Assembly: GCA_021767845.1 (NCBI GenBank)
Contig: JAASSQ010000129.1
Span: forward strand, 1-7,805
Direction: 5' to 3'
DNA length: 7,805 nucleotides
From: Roseovarius sp.
Lineage (GTDB): Bacteria; Pseudomonadota; Alphaproteobacteria; Rhodobacterales; Rhodobacteraceae
Below the pieces are notes generated by a model. It saw only the letters and a list, made by a program, of their open reading frames with translations, had not been told where the DNA came from and ran no database searches. Below are positions 1 through 4,618 of this stretch, piece after piece (position 1 is the stretch's first letter; every line of letters begins with the position of its first letter). The position numbers were made by a program, and so were the translations under genes.

Positions 1-462
1 GTCAGCCCGCCCACGGCCGGGCGGCTGAGCGTGCAGAAGATCACCGACTACCACCTGCACCTGGCCGCCTCGCGCAAGTATCTGCGCGAGCATCCGAAGA
101 TCGAGCGCCTCGACGATCTGAAGGGGCACCGGGTGGTGGGCTATATCCAGGACATGATCTTCGACAAGGAACTCGACTATTTGCGCGAGGCGGGGCTGGA
201 GCGGGTGAACCTCGCGTCGAACTCGGTCTCGGTGCAGATCAACTGGGTCCGGCAGGGCGGCGGCATCGGGGTGGTGCATGATTTCTCGATCCCCTTCGTG
301 CGCGACGTGGTCAGGCTGCTGCCGGATGCCTTCAGCCTGACGCGCAGCTTCTACTTGGTGCGCCATGCCGATGACCGGCGGCTGGAGCGGCTCAACCGCT
401 TCGCCGCGGCGCTGGTCGAGGGGGTGCGCACCGAGGTGGCGCGGCTCGAGGCGCAGGCCTGA
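1..462 (+). CDS. LysR-family transcriptional regulator, C-terminal part (5' end outside window)
   Basis: The frame is open from base 1 and ends in TGA, giving 153 residues with no N-terminal winged HTH, so the gene starts before the window. What remains reads as the second half of a LysR-type effector-binding domain. It has the 'yhLhLaASrkYL..HP.I..LdDLkgHrvVGY' hinge segment, then 'SNSVSVQINWVRQGGGIGVVHDF', the usual place where the domain closes on its ligand and reports an unattractive default such as 'GIGVVHDF'. The last 30 residues form a charged helix with several Arg and Glu. A GTG at base 31 is inside the domain and should not be taken as the start. LysR proteins bind DNA as tetramers and respond to small metabolites. 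The effector and targets cannot be read from this fragment. The downstream CBS gene is 70 bp away on the same strand, but it has its own ribosome site and nothing ties the two functionally. Confidence 0.85.
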   Translation, partial: VSPPTAGRLSVQKITDYHLHLAASRKYLREHPKIERLDDLKGHRVVGYIQDMIFDKELDYLREAGLERVNLASNSVSVQINWVRQGGGIGVVHDFSIPFVRDVVRLLPDAFSLTRSFYLVRHADDRRLERLNRFAAALVEGVRTEVARLEAQA

Positions 463-532
463 GCACGCTTGACAGGCAGGGGGCAGTTGGGAAACGCTGG
501 CAGCAGGGGCATTTTCATGCGGAGGACCGTTC

Positions 533-967
533 ATGCTCGTTCAGCAAATCCTGCAATCCAAGGGCGATGACGGTGTCATCACGATCAAGCCCGGCACCAA
601 GGTCGCGGACGCGGCGCAGATCCTGGCCGAACGCCGGATCGGCGGCCTTGTCGTGTCGCGCGACGGGCAAAGCGCCGACGGCATCCTGTCCGAGCGCGAC
701 ATCGTGCGCGCCCTGGCGGTCAAGGGCGCAAGCTGCATGACCGAAACCGTCGAGGAAATGATGACCCGCAACCCGGTCTGCTGCTCGCGGCAGGACAGCT
801 CGGACGCGGTGCTGGCGCGGATGACCGACGGCCGCTTCCGCCACATGCCGGTGGTCGAGGACGGCAAGCTGGTGGGCATCGTCACCATCGGCGACGTGGT
901 CAAGGCCCGCCTGCAGGAACTGTCGATGGAAAAGGACGCGCTGGAAGGCATGATCATGGGCTACTGA
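533..967 (+). CDS. Two-CBS-domain (Bateman module) protein
   Basis: This is a 144-residue stand-alone protein made of two CBS domains and little else. Domain 1 spans about residues 10-63 (starts 'VITIKPGTKVADAAQIL', ends 'GILSERDIVRAL'). Domain 2 spans about 72-130 (starts 'VEEMMTRNPV', ends 'GIVTIGDVVKARL'). Both domains carry the G-h-x-S/T-x-x-D signature ('GILSERD', 'GIVTIGD') that contacts the ribose and phosphate of adenine nucleotides in this family, so binding of AMP, ATP or a related ligand is likely. No enzyme or channel domain is attached, which makes it a soluble regulatory subunit or ligand sensor with an unknown partner. The ATG at 533 is preceded by GGAGG with 7-nt spacing, a strong ribosome site that fixes the start. 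Such short CBS proteins are common and mostly uncharacterised in Rhodobacterales. Neighbouring coaD makes a CoA precursor using ATP, but a functional link is only a guess. Confidence 0.9.
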   Translation: MLVQQILQSKGDDGVITIKPGTKVADAAQILAERRIGGLVVSRDGQSADGILSERDIVRALAVKGASCMTETVEEMMTRNPVCCSRQDSSDAVLARMTDGRFRHMPVVEDGKLVGIVTIGDVVKARLQELSMEKDALEGMIMGY

Positions 968-990
968 GCCCCCGCCGGTCTTCATCGTTC

Positions 991-1044
991 CCGAAATACT
1001 CCGGGGGTGAATTGGCCGCAGGCCAAGAGGGGGCAGCGCCCCCT
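991..1044. repeat. GC-rich REP-like intergenic element
   Basis: The CBS-coaD spacer (968-1139) holds no gene. It contains a short element beginning 'CCGAAATACTCCGGGGG', followed by two perfect hairpins: GGCC-GCA-GGCC at 1014-1024 and GGGGGC-AGC-GCCCCC at 1029-1043. From memory, strings of the type 'AATACTCC(C)GGGGGTGA...GGGGGCAGCGCCCCC' occur many times between genes in Rhodobacterales genomes, so I call it a dispersed repeat. I cannot count copies here. It may also act as an attenuator or terminator for the CBS gene, although there is no U-tract. The remainder of the spacer (1045-1139) shows only the coaD ribosome site (CGGAG) and no convincing promoter. Confidence 0.55.
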
Positions 1045-1139
1045 GTGCGCGGCCCGGGGCGGCGAATGGCATACCCTCTCTTGCAATTCCGGGTGCAATA
1101 TTGTTGCGTGCCGCCCAAACGCAATCACGGAGCCGCCCG

Positions 1140-1631
1140 ATGCGCATTGGCCTTTACCCCGGCACCTTCGACCCGATCACCCTGGGTCATCTCGATATCA
1201 TCCGCCGCGCCGCGATGCTGGTGGACCGGCTGGTGATCGGGGTGGCGATCAACCGCGACAAGGGTCCGCTCTTCACGTTGGAGGAGCGGGTCGCGATGAT
1301 CGAGGCGGAATGCGCCAAGCTGACCGAACAGACCGGCACCGAGATCGTCGCCCATCCGTTCGAGAACCTGCTGATCGACTGCGCGCATGACGTTGGCGCG
1401 CAACTGATCGTGCGCGGGCTGCGCGCGGTGGCCGATTTCGAATATGAATTCCAGATGGTCGGGATGAACCGGGCGCTCGACAACAGCGTCGAGACGGTGT
1501 TCCTGATGGCCGATGCCAGCCACCAGGCGATCGCCAGCAAGCTGGTCAAGGAAATCGCCCGGCTGGGCGGCGATGTCAGCAAGTTCGTGACGCCGCCGGT
1601 GCATGACAGGCTTCTGGCCAAGTTCGCCTGA
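1140..1631 (+). CDS. coaD: Phosphopantetheine adenylyltransferase (PPAT)
   Basis: PPAT transfers an adenylyl group from ATP to 4'-phosphopantetheine, giving dephospho-CoA and pyrophosphate. It is the penultimate, cytosolic step of CoA synthesis. The product is 163 residues, the normal length. The N-terminus 'MRIGLYPGTFDPITLGH' holds the nucleotidyltransferase signature T-x-G-H (Thr14-His17). The middle 'RGLRAVADFEYEFQM' is the pantetheine/ATP-binding core segment, and 'ASKLVKEIARLGGDVSKFV' is the C-terminal signature in its alphaproteobacterial form. The ATG at 1140 is chosen over in-frame TTG codons at 1101 and nearby because the family begins exactly at 'MRIGLYPGTFDP' and a CGGAG sequence lies just upstream. 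It stands alone between a repeat-bearing spacer and the convergent gap1 gene, so it is probably monocistronic or read through from the CBS gene. Nothing in it looks abnormal. Confidence 0.97.
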   Translation: MRIGLYPGTFDPITLGHLDIIRRAAMLVDRLVIGVAINRDKGPLFTLEERVAMIEAECAKLTEQTGTEIVAHPFENLLIDCAHDVGAQLIVRGLRAVADFEYEFQMVGMNRALDNSVETVFLMADASHQAIASKLVKEIARLGGDVSKFVTPPVHDRLLAKFA

Positions 1632-1655
1632 GCGGGCCGCGCGGCGGCGGCCCGC
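1632..1655. terminator. Convergent hairpin between coaD and gap1 (no U-tract)
   Basis: A perfect 9-bp inverted repeat, GCGGGCCGC / GCGGCCCGC with a 6-nt loop (GCGGCG), fills the spacer between two convergent genes. It is flanked by TGAGCG at 1629 and CGCTCA at 1660, which contain the two stop codons and could extend the fold. There is no run of T on either side, so it is not a classical intrinsic terminator. A Rho-assisted end, a 3'-end stabiliser or a bidirectional block is more likely. Confidence 0.45.
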
Positions 1656-1662
1656 CGTGCGC

Positions 1663-2730
1663 TCAGGCGTGTTCAGGCGCGCGCACGCTCTGGCCGCCAC
1701 CGGCGCCCGCACCCGGGTTGCCGCTTGCGATCAGCCGGCCCATCTCCGCCGCCGTGTCGGCCATGCGGCAGGAAAAACCCCATTCGTTGTCATACCAGCT
1801 CAGCACGCGGCACATCGTGTCGTCCATCACCCGCGTCTGGTCGGTCGCGAAGATCGAGCTAGCCGGGTTGTGGTTGAAATCCGAGGACACGAGCTCGCGC
1901 CGTGAGACATCGAGGATACCTTTGAGCGGGCCGTCCGCCGCGGCGGCCTGAATGGCGGTGTTAATCTCGTCGGCTGAGGTGGGGCGGGCGGCCTCGAAGG
2001 TCAGGTCCACCACGCTCACGTTCGGGGTGGGGACGCGAATCGCCGTGCCATCCAGCTTGCCCGCAAGATCGGGCAGCACCAGCCCCACGGCGCGCGCCGC
2101 GCCGGTGGTGGTGGGGATCATGTTCAGCCCGGCGGCGCGGGCGCGGTAGAGATCCTTGTGCGCCGTATCCAGCGTGGGCTGGTCGCCGGTATAGCTGTGG
2201 ATCGTGGTCATGAAACCGCGGGCGATGCCGATTGCCTCGTGCAGGGCCTTGGCCACCGGCGCCAGGCAGTTGGTGGTGCAGGAGGCGTTCGACACGATCC
2301 GGTCCTCGGGCGTCAGCGTGTCGTGGTTGACGCCATAGACCACCGTGCGGTCCGCGCCCTTGGACGGGGCCGAGACCAGCACCGCGCGGGCGCCGTTCTC
2401 AAGATGCACGGCGGCCTTGTCGCGGTCGGTGAAAAGGCCCGTGCATTCCATGACCACGTCGATGCCCGACCACGGCAGCGCGGCGGGATCGCGCAGGGCG
2501 GTCACCTCGATCGGGCCGCGGCCCACGTCGATCGTGCCGTCGCCGGTCGTGACGGGGCCGGGAAAGCGGCCATGCACGGAGTCGAATTCCAGAAGATGCG
2601 CGTTGGTTTCCACCGGGGCGAGATCGTTGATCGCCACCACCTCCAGATCGGTGCGGCCCGATTCGACGATGGCGCGCAGCACGTTGCGCCCGATCCGGCC
2701 GAACCCGTTGATTGCGACTTTGACGGTCAT
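1663..2730 (-). CDS. gap: Type I glyceraldehyde-3-phosphate dehydrogenase, predicted NAD-dependent (Gap1)
   Basis: This enzyme catalyses reversible oxidative phosphorylation of glyceraldehyde-3-phosphate to 1,3-bisphosphoglycerate in the cytosol. The 355-residue product has the Rossmann motif 'INGFGRIGR' at residues 7-15, the active-site 'SNASCTTNCLAP' with Cys151, the general base His178 in 'TIHSYTGDQPTLD', and the C-terminal 'WYDNEWGFSCRMAD'. Residues 'AIND-L' (Asp36-Leu37) match the Asp that binds the adenine ribose of NAD and excludes NADP. This supports a catabolic role, in sugar breakdown through the Entner-Doudoroff/lower glycolytic route. The start at 2730 is set by the family N-terminus and the upstream AAAGGGGG; frame upstream of it is leader. 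A promoter and a palindromic operator lie at 2761-2814. About 20 Gly/Ala-rich residues after the usual end (near residue 335) form an unusual tail. The other paralogue lies 1.9 kb upstream on the same strand. Confidence 0.97.
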   Translation of the reverse strand: MTVKVAINGFGRIGRNVLRAIVESGRTDLEVVAINDLAPVETNAHLLEFDSVHGRFPGPVTTGDGTIDVGRGPIEVTALRDPAALPWSGIDVVMECTGLFTDRDKAAVHLENGARAVLVSAPSKGADRTVVYGVNHDTLTPEDRIVSNASCTTNCLAPVAKALHEAIGIARGFMTTIHSYTGDQPTLDTAHKDLYRARAAGLNMIPTTTGAARAVGLVLPDLAGKLDGTAIRVPTPNVSVVDLTFEAARPTSADEINTAIQAAAADGPLKGILDVSRRELVSSDFNHNPASSIFATDQTRVMDDTMCRVLSWYDNEWGFSCRMADTAAEMGRLIASGNPGAGAGGGQSVRAPEHA

Positions 2731-2760
2731 GGTTTCCCCCTTTCGGCGTTTTTTTGGCTT

Positions 2761-2774
2761 TGTTAGCGCTAACA
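2761..2774. promoter_or_regulatory. Perfect 14-bp palindromic operator of LacI/GalR type upstream of gap1
   Basis: TGTTAGCGCTAACA is identical to its own reverse complement and has the central CpG and inverted half-sites typical of LacI-family operators. It begins 10 bp downstream of the predicted gap1 -10 box, so it covers about +4 to +17 of the transcript, a position that normally blocks initiation or early elongation. In Rhodobacter the LacI-family carbon regulator CceR, reported to respond to 6-phosphogluconate, is the leading candidate. That assignment comes from family knowledge and is not proven by this sequence. Confidence 0.75.
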
Positions 2775-2784
2775 CGATGGCCCG

Positions 2785-2814
2785 TCTATACGGCGGCGCG
2801 GGCCGTTCGGTCAA
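2785..2814 (-). promoter_or_regulatory. Sigma-70-type promoter of gap1
   Basis: On the - strand, TTGACC (2809-2814) and TATAGA (2785-2790) are separated by 18 bp. Both hexamers are close to the housekeeping consensus. The expected start is near 2778, giving a leader of about 48 nt to the gap1 ATG. The promoter lies wholly between the small 47-codon gene and gap1, so gap1 need not depend on transcription from upstream. Confidence 0.65.
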
Positions 2815-2832
2815 GGGCACGTGCACGGGCGC

Positions 2833-2976
2833 CTAGCGCCAGAAGGCCATCCATTCGATCAGGACAAGGAGCTTGCGGGTCAGGAAGATGGTGCCGGCGA
2901 AATCCGCCACGGCATAGTCGATCGCCAGCCCGGCCAGGATCAGGGCGCCAAGGAAAACCGCGATCGTGTTGGTCAT
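2833..2976 (-). CDS. Small single-pass membrane peptide (47 aa) upstream of gap1
   Basis: This reading frame encodes 47 residues starting 'MTNTIAVFLGALILAGLAID', with a hydrophobic segment at about residues 4-22. It ends in an amphipathic, aromatic tail with the sequence 'FLTRKLLVLIEWMAFWR', and the stop is TAG. A longer version could start at 3036, but the family-like start is the ATG at 2976; the upstream ribosome site (AGGCAGG) is weak. I recall similar short peptides, with the same ending in 'EW.AFWR', next to gap in other Rhodobacterales, sometimes labelled 'glyceraldehyde-3-phosphate dehydrogenase' in databases although they share nothing with that enzyme. The label probably spreads from the neighbour. 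The gene lies 61 nt after the HTH regulator and 18 bp before the gap1 -35 box. Function is unknown; a small inner-membrane protein, perhaps a subunit or modulator, is the most that can be said. Confidence 0.7.
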   Translation of the reverse strand: MTNTIAVFLGALILAGLAIDYAVADFAGTIFLTRKLLVLIEWMAFWR

Positions 2977-3037
2977 GCCTGCCTGTGCCTTTCGCCTTTG
3001 CCGGGTCGTGCCTTGATGCCAGAGCCCGGCGGCCAAG

Positions 3038-3571
3038 TCACGCGGGATGTGCCGCCTCTGCCGCCTCGTCCTCCATCAGCGGCGCGTCGAGCAGGTCGTC
3101 GATCAGCAGGCCGAGCAGCCCGCCGCGCCCGGTCACGCCGGCCTTGCGGTAGATCGCGTTGAGCTGCGACTTGACCGTGCCGGGGGCTGAGCCGCGCAGC
3201 CGGGCGATCTCGGCGATCGGGCAGCCCTTGATGGTGAAGACCGCCACGTCCTCTTCGGCGGGCGTCAGGCGCCAGGCGCGGAAATGCTCTTGCATGATCT
3301 CCTGAAAGGCGCCCGCCGCGATCGACACCTGCCGTTCGAGATGCGCCTTGCGGCGCAGCAGCCGCATCAGGTAGCCGGTTTCCAGGATCACCGCCACGAT
3401 CAGCCCGAAGGCCGCCGCCGCCTCGACCGCGATGTGCAGGTTGGTCAGCGCGCGCAGGCCCTGCGGCCCGGCATCGGCGATCACGTCCCAGAGGAAAAAT
3501 GCCGCGCTGAGCGCCTGCACGGCGATCAGCGCGATCAGCAAACCGGGGCGATCTGTGGAGCGGCTTATCAT
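3038..3571 (-). CDS. Membrane-anchored LuxR-type HTH transcriptional regulator
   Basis: This 177-residue protein has two predicted N-terminal transmembrane helices (about residues 10-31 and 46-69), then a basic, possibly coiled linker (70-100). A C-terminal LuxR/GerE-type HTH follows at about 103-160: 'LTPAEEDVA', 'PIAEIARLRGSAPGTVKSQL', 'IYRKAGVTGRGGLL'. The T-V-K-x-x-L of the recognition helix is intact. There is no receiver or autoinducer domain, so it would be a one-component regulator held at the inner membrane with its HTH in the cytoplasm. Its ATG overlaps the stop of the cytochrome b gene (ATGA), a strong sign of translational coupling, and it has no ribosome site of its own beyond that coupling. 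The likely signal is the membrane or redox state involving the cytochrome, which is inference. An acidic Ala-rich tail ('MEDEAAEAAHPA') ends the protein. Confidence 0.88.
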   Translation of the reverse strand: MISRSTDRPGLLIALIAVQALSAAFFLWDVIADAGPQGLRALTNLHIAVEAAAAFGLIVAVILETGYLMRLLRRKAHLERQVSIAAGAFQEIMQEHFRAWRLTPAEEDVAVFTIKGCPIAEIARLRGSAPGTVKSQLNAIYRKAGVTGRGGLLGLLIDDLLDAPLMEDEAAEAAHPA

Positions 3572-4107
3572 GGGACCATGTTTATGTCGTCGGGGATGCG
3601 TTTTCTACCCGTCACCATGGCGCGGGGCAGGTTGACGCCGGTGCGCCGGCTTTCCCAGATCACCGCCGCGACATGCGCCACGACCGAGAGTTCCGCCCAG
3701 GTGACCAGCGCCTCATGCGTGTCCTCGACCCACTCGATCCCCCAGAAGGCATTGGTGGTCATCATGTATCCCGTGGCCCCGATCGCCAGCATGGTGACCA
3801 GCAGGTTGACGATCATCAGCGCCCCGAGCGGCGTGTGCCCCAGATGGGCGCGCCGGCGGCGCGTGGCGATGTCGGTGATCTGTGCCATCACCGCTTGCGG
3901 CGTGGGCAGGAAGGCCGCGAAGCGCGCGGTGCGCGGGCCGACCAGCCCCCAGAGAATGCGCGCCGCGACCAGCGCGACAACGGCATAGCCGATCCATTCA
4001 TGCAGATCGCTGTCCTCGTCCACGAACAGGGCATTGGCGGTGAAGCCGGCCACGAGCGACCAGTGGAACAGGCGCACGAAGGGATCCCAGACCTTGATGG
4101 AGTGCAT
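3568..4107 (-). CDS. Cytochrome b561-family membrane protein
   Basis: The 179-residue integral membrane protein starts 'MHSIKVWDPFVRLFHWSLV', the typical opening of bacterial b-type cytochromes of the Ni-Fe hydrogenase/cytochrome b561 superfamily. It has four membrane helices. Candidate haem-b ligands are His15 in 'RLFHW', His36 in 'DLHEWIGY', His131 in 'DTHEALVTW' and His145 in 'VAHVAAVIW'; 'GHTPLGALM' (90-98) is another family landmark. It should carry electrons across or within the inner membrane between quinol and a periplasmic partner. The start at 4107 is preferred over an in-frame ATG at 4167 because it matches the family and is preceded by AAGGA with 9-nt spacing. The gene lies 52 nt downstream of the PepSY gene and overlaps the next gene by 4 nt. 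PepSY proteins often accompany such cytochromes. No cytochrome c gene is adjacent. Confidence 0.92.
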   Translation of the reverse strand: MHSIKVWDPFVRLFHWSLVAGFTANALFVDEDSDLHEWIGYAVVALVAARILWGLVGPRTARFAAFLPTPQAVMAQITDIATRRRRAHLGHTPLGALMIVNLLVTMLAIGATGYMMTTNAFWGIEWVEDTHEALVTWAELSVVAHVAAVIWESRRTGVNLPRAMVTGRKRIPDDINMVP

Positions 4108-4159
4108 GGGTCTTGTCCTTGGTTGCGGGCGGGGCCGGGCGCGCCGGCCCCCTGGCCCG

Positions 4160-4411
4160 TCAGTCATCCTGTTCGGTCTTCACCACGTTCAGATCGCTGT
4201 CGAGGTAGATCTCGTAGTGCTTGCCATCCTTGGTGGCGTAGGCTTCGAACTGGCCGTCCTCCATCTCGATCTTGCGGACATCGTAGCCCTGCTCGGTAAG
4301 CTGGGCCTTGATCTGCTCGGCCTTGGCGGCGTCGATCATGCCATTGTCGTCCGAGGCCTGGGCGATGGAGCCCAGCCCGAGGGCGAGGGCAAGCGCGATG
4401 ATGCGTGTCAT
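4160..4411 (-). CDS. Secreted PepSY-domain small protein
   Basis: The product is 83 residues. Residues 1-19 ('MTRIIALALALGLGSIAQA') form a Sec signal peptide with an A-x-A cleavage site, leaving a mature periplasmic domain of about 64 residues. That domain reads 'KAEQIKAQLTEQGYDVRKIEMEDGQFEAYATKDGKHYEIYLDSDLNVVKTEQDD', split here as 'KAEQIKAQLTEQGYDVRKIE', then 'MEDGQFEAYA', then 'YEIYLDSDLNVV'. This is the helix-plus-sheet pattern of PepSY domains. These domains are known as protease-inhibitor or periplasmic modulator modules and often sit beside b-type cytochromes and ferric-reductase-like membrane proteins. The ATG at 4411 has AAAGGA at 7-nt spacing. The leader folds into a long hairpin that ends at this ribosome site. 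The gene is first in the cassette with the cytochrome and the HTH regulator. Direct role unknown; a periplasmic partner or redox modulator of the cytochrome is most likely. Confidence 0.85.
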   Translation of the reverse strand: MTRIIALALALGLGSIAQASDDNGMIDAAKAEQIKAQLTEQGYDVRKIEMEDGQFEAYATKDGKHYEIYLDSDLNVVKTEQDD

Positions 4412-4422
4412 GGGAGTATCCT

Positions 4423-4474
4423 TTCCTTGTCTCTGTCGGCGCGATGCCGGGATGGCCCGCGACAGGACAAGGAA
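4423..4474 (-). promoter_or_regulatory. Leader hairpin abutting the PepSY ribosome-binding site
   Basis: The arms TTCCTTGTCCTGTCG (- strand, 4474-4460) and CGACAGAGACAAGGAA (4438-4423) pair over 15 bp with one bulged base and a 21-nt loop. The 3' arm contains an AAGGA, and the purine tract AAGGAAAGGA runs out of the stem into the AAAGGA used as the ribosome site. The fold could therefore hinder ribosome loading. The same inverted repeat could instead be a DNA binding site. Neither reading has been tested. Confidence 0.55.
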
Positions 4475-4523
4475 TGGGGATGCGTGGCCGCAAGGGCCAT
4501 AGCGTTTCGGTTGATCCGGGGCG

Positions 4524-4529
4524 TCTATA
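4524..4529 (-). promoter_or_regulatory. Possible -10 box for the PepSY-cytochrome-regulator cassette
   Basis: TATAGA on the - strand, followed by C and G as in the gap1 promoter, lies between the gap2 terminator and the PepSY leader hairpin, where a promoter is expected. No good -35 hexamer stands 16-18 bp upstream (the best is a T-rich GGTTTT). The promoter may therefore need an activator or another sigma factor. This is a weak call. Confidence 0.3.
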
Positions 4530-4564
4530 ACCAAGGTTGACGGCGAAAACCGGCCCATGACACG

Positions 4565-4591
4565 AAAAACCCCCGGCGCGGGGGCCGGGGG
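4565..4591 (-). terminator. Intrinsic terminator of gap2
   Basis: On the - strand, CCCCCGGC and GCCGGGGG form a perfect 8-bp GC stem with a 6-nt loop (CCCCGC), followed directly by TTTTT (4569-4565). It lies 27 bp after the gap2 stop codon. It should separate gap2 transcription from the PepSY cassette. Confidence 0.88.
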
Positions 4592-4618
4592 CTGGGGAAA
4601 CGGGTAAGGGGCCGTGGC

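Noticed and set aside
469..498. Perfect TTGACA -35 hexamer upstream of the CBS gene
   Set aside because: No acceptable -10 follows at 16-18 bp (AAACGC/AACGCT), so I do not call a promoter, though an activator-dependent one is possible.
1101..1139. Upstream in-frame TTG as an alternative coaD start, adding 13 residues
   Set aside because: The family starts at 'MRIGLYPGTFDP', and CGGAG is placed for the ATG at 1140.
2158..2766. + strand open frame (202 codons) antisense to gap1
   Set aside because: Same shadow effect, with a His/Arg/Gly-rich translation similar to the antisense of gap2 because the two gap genes are homologous.
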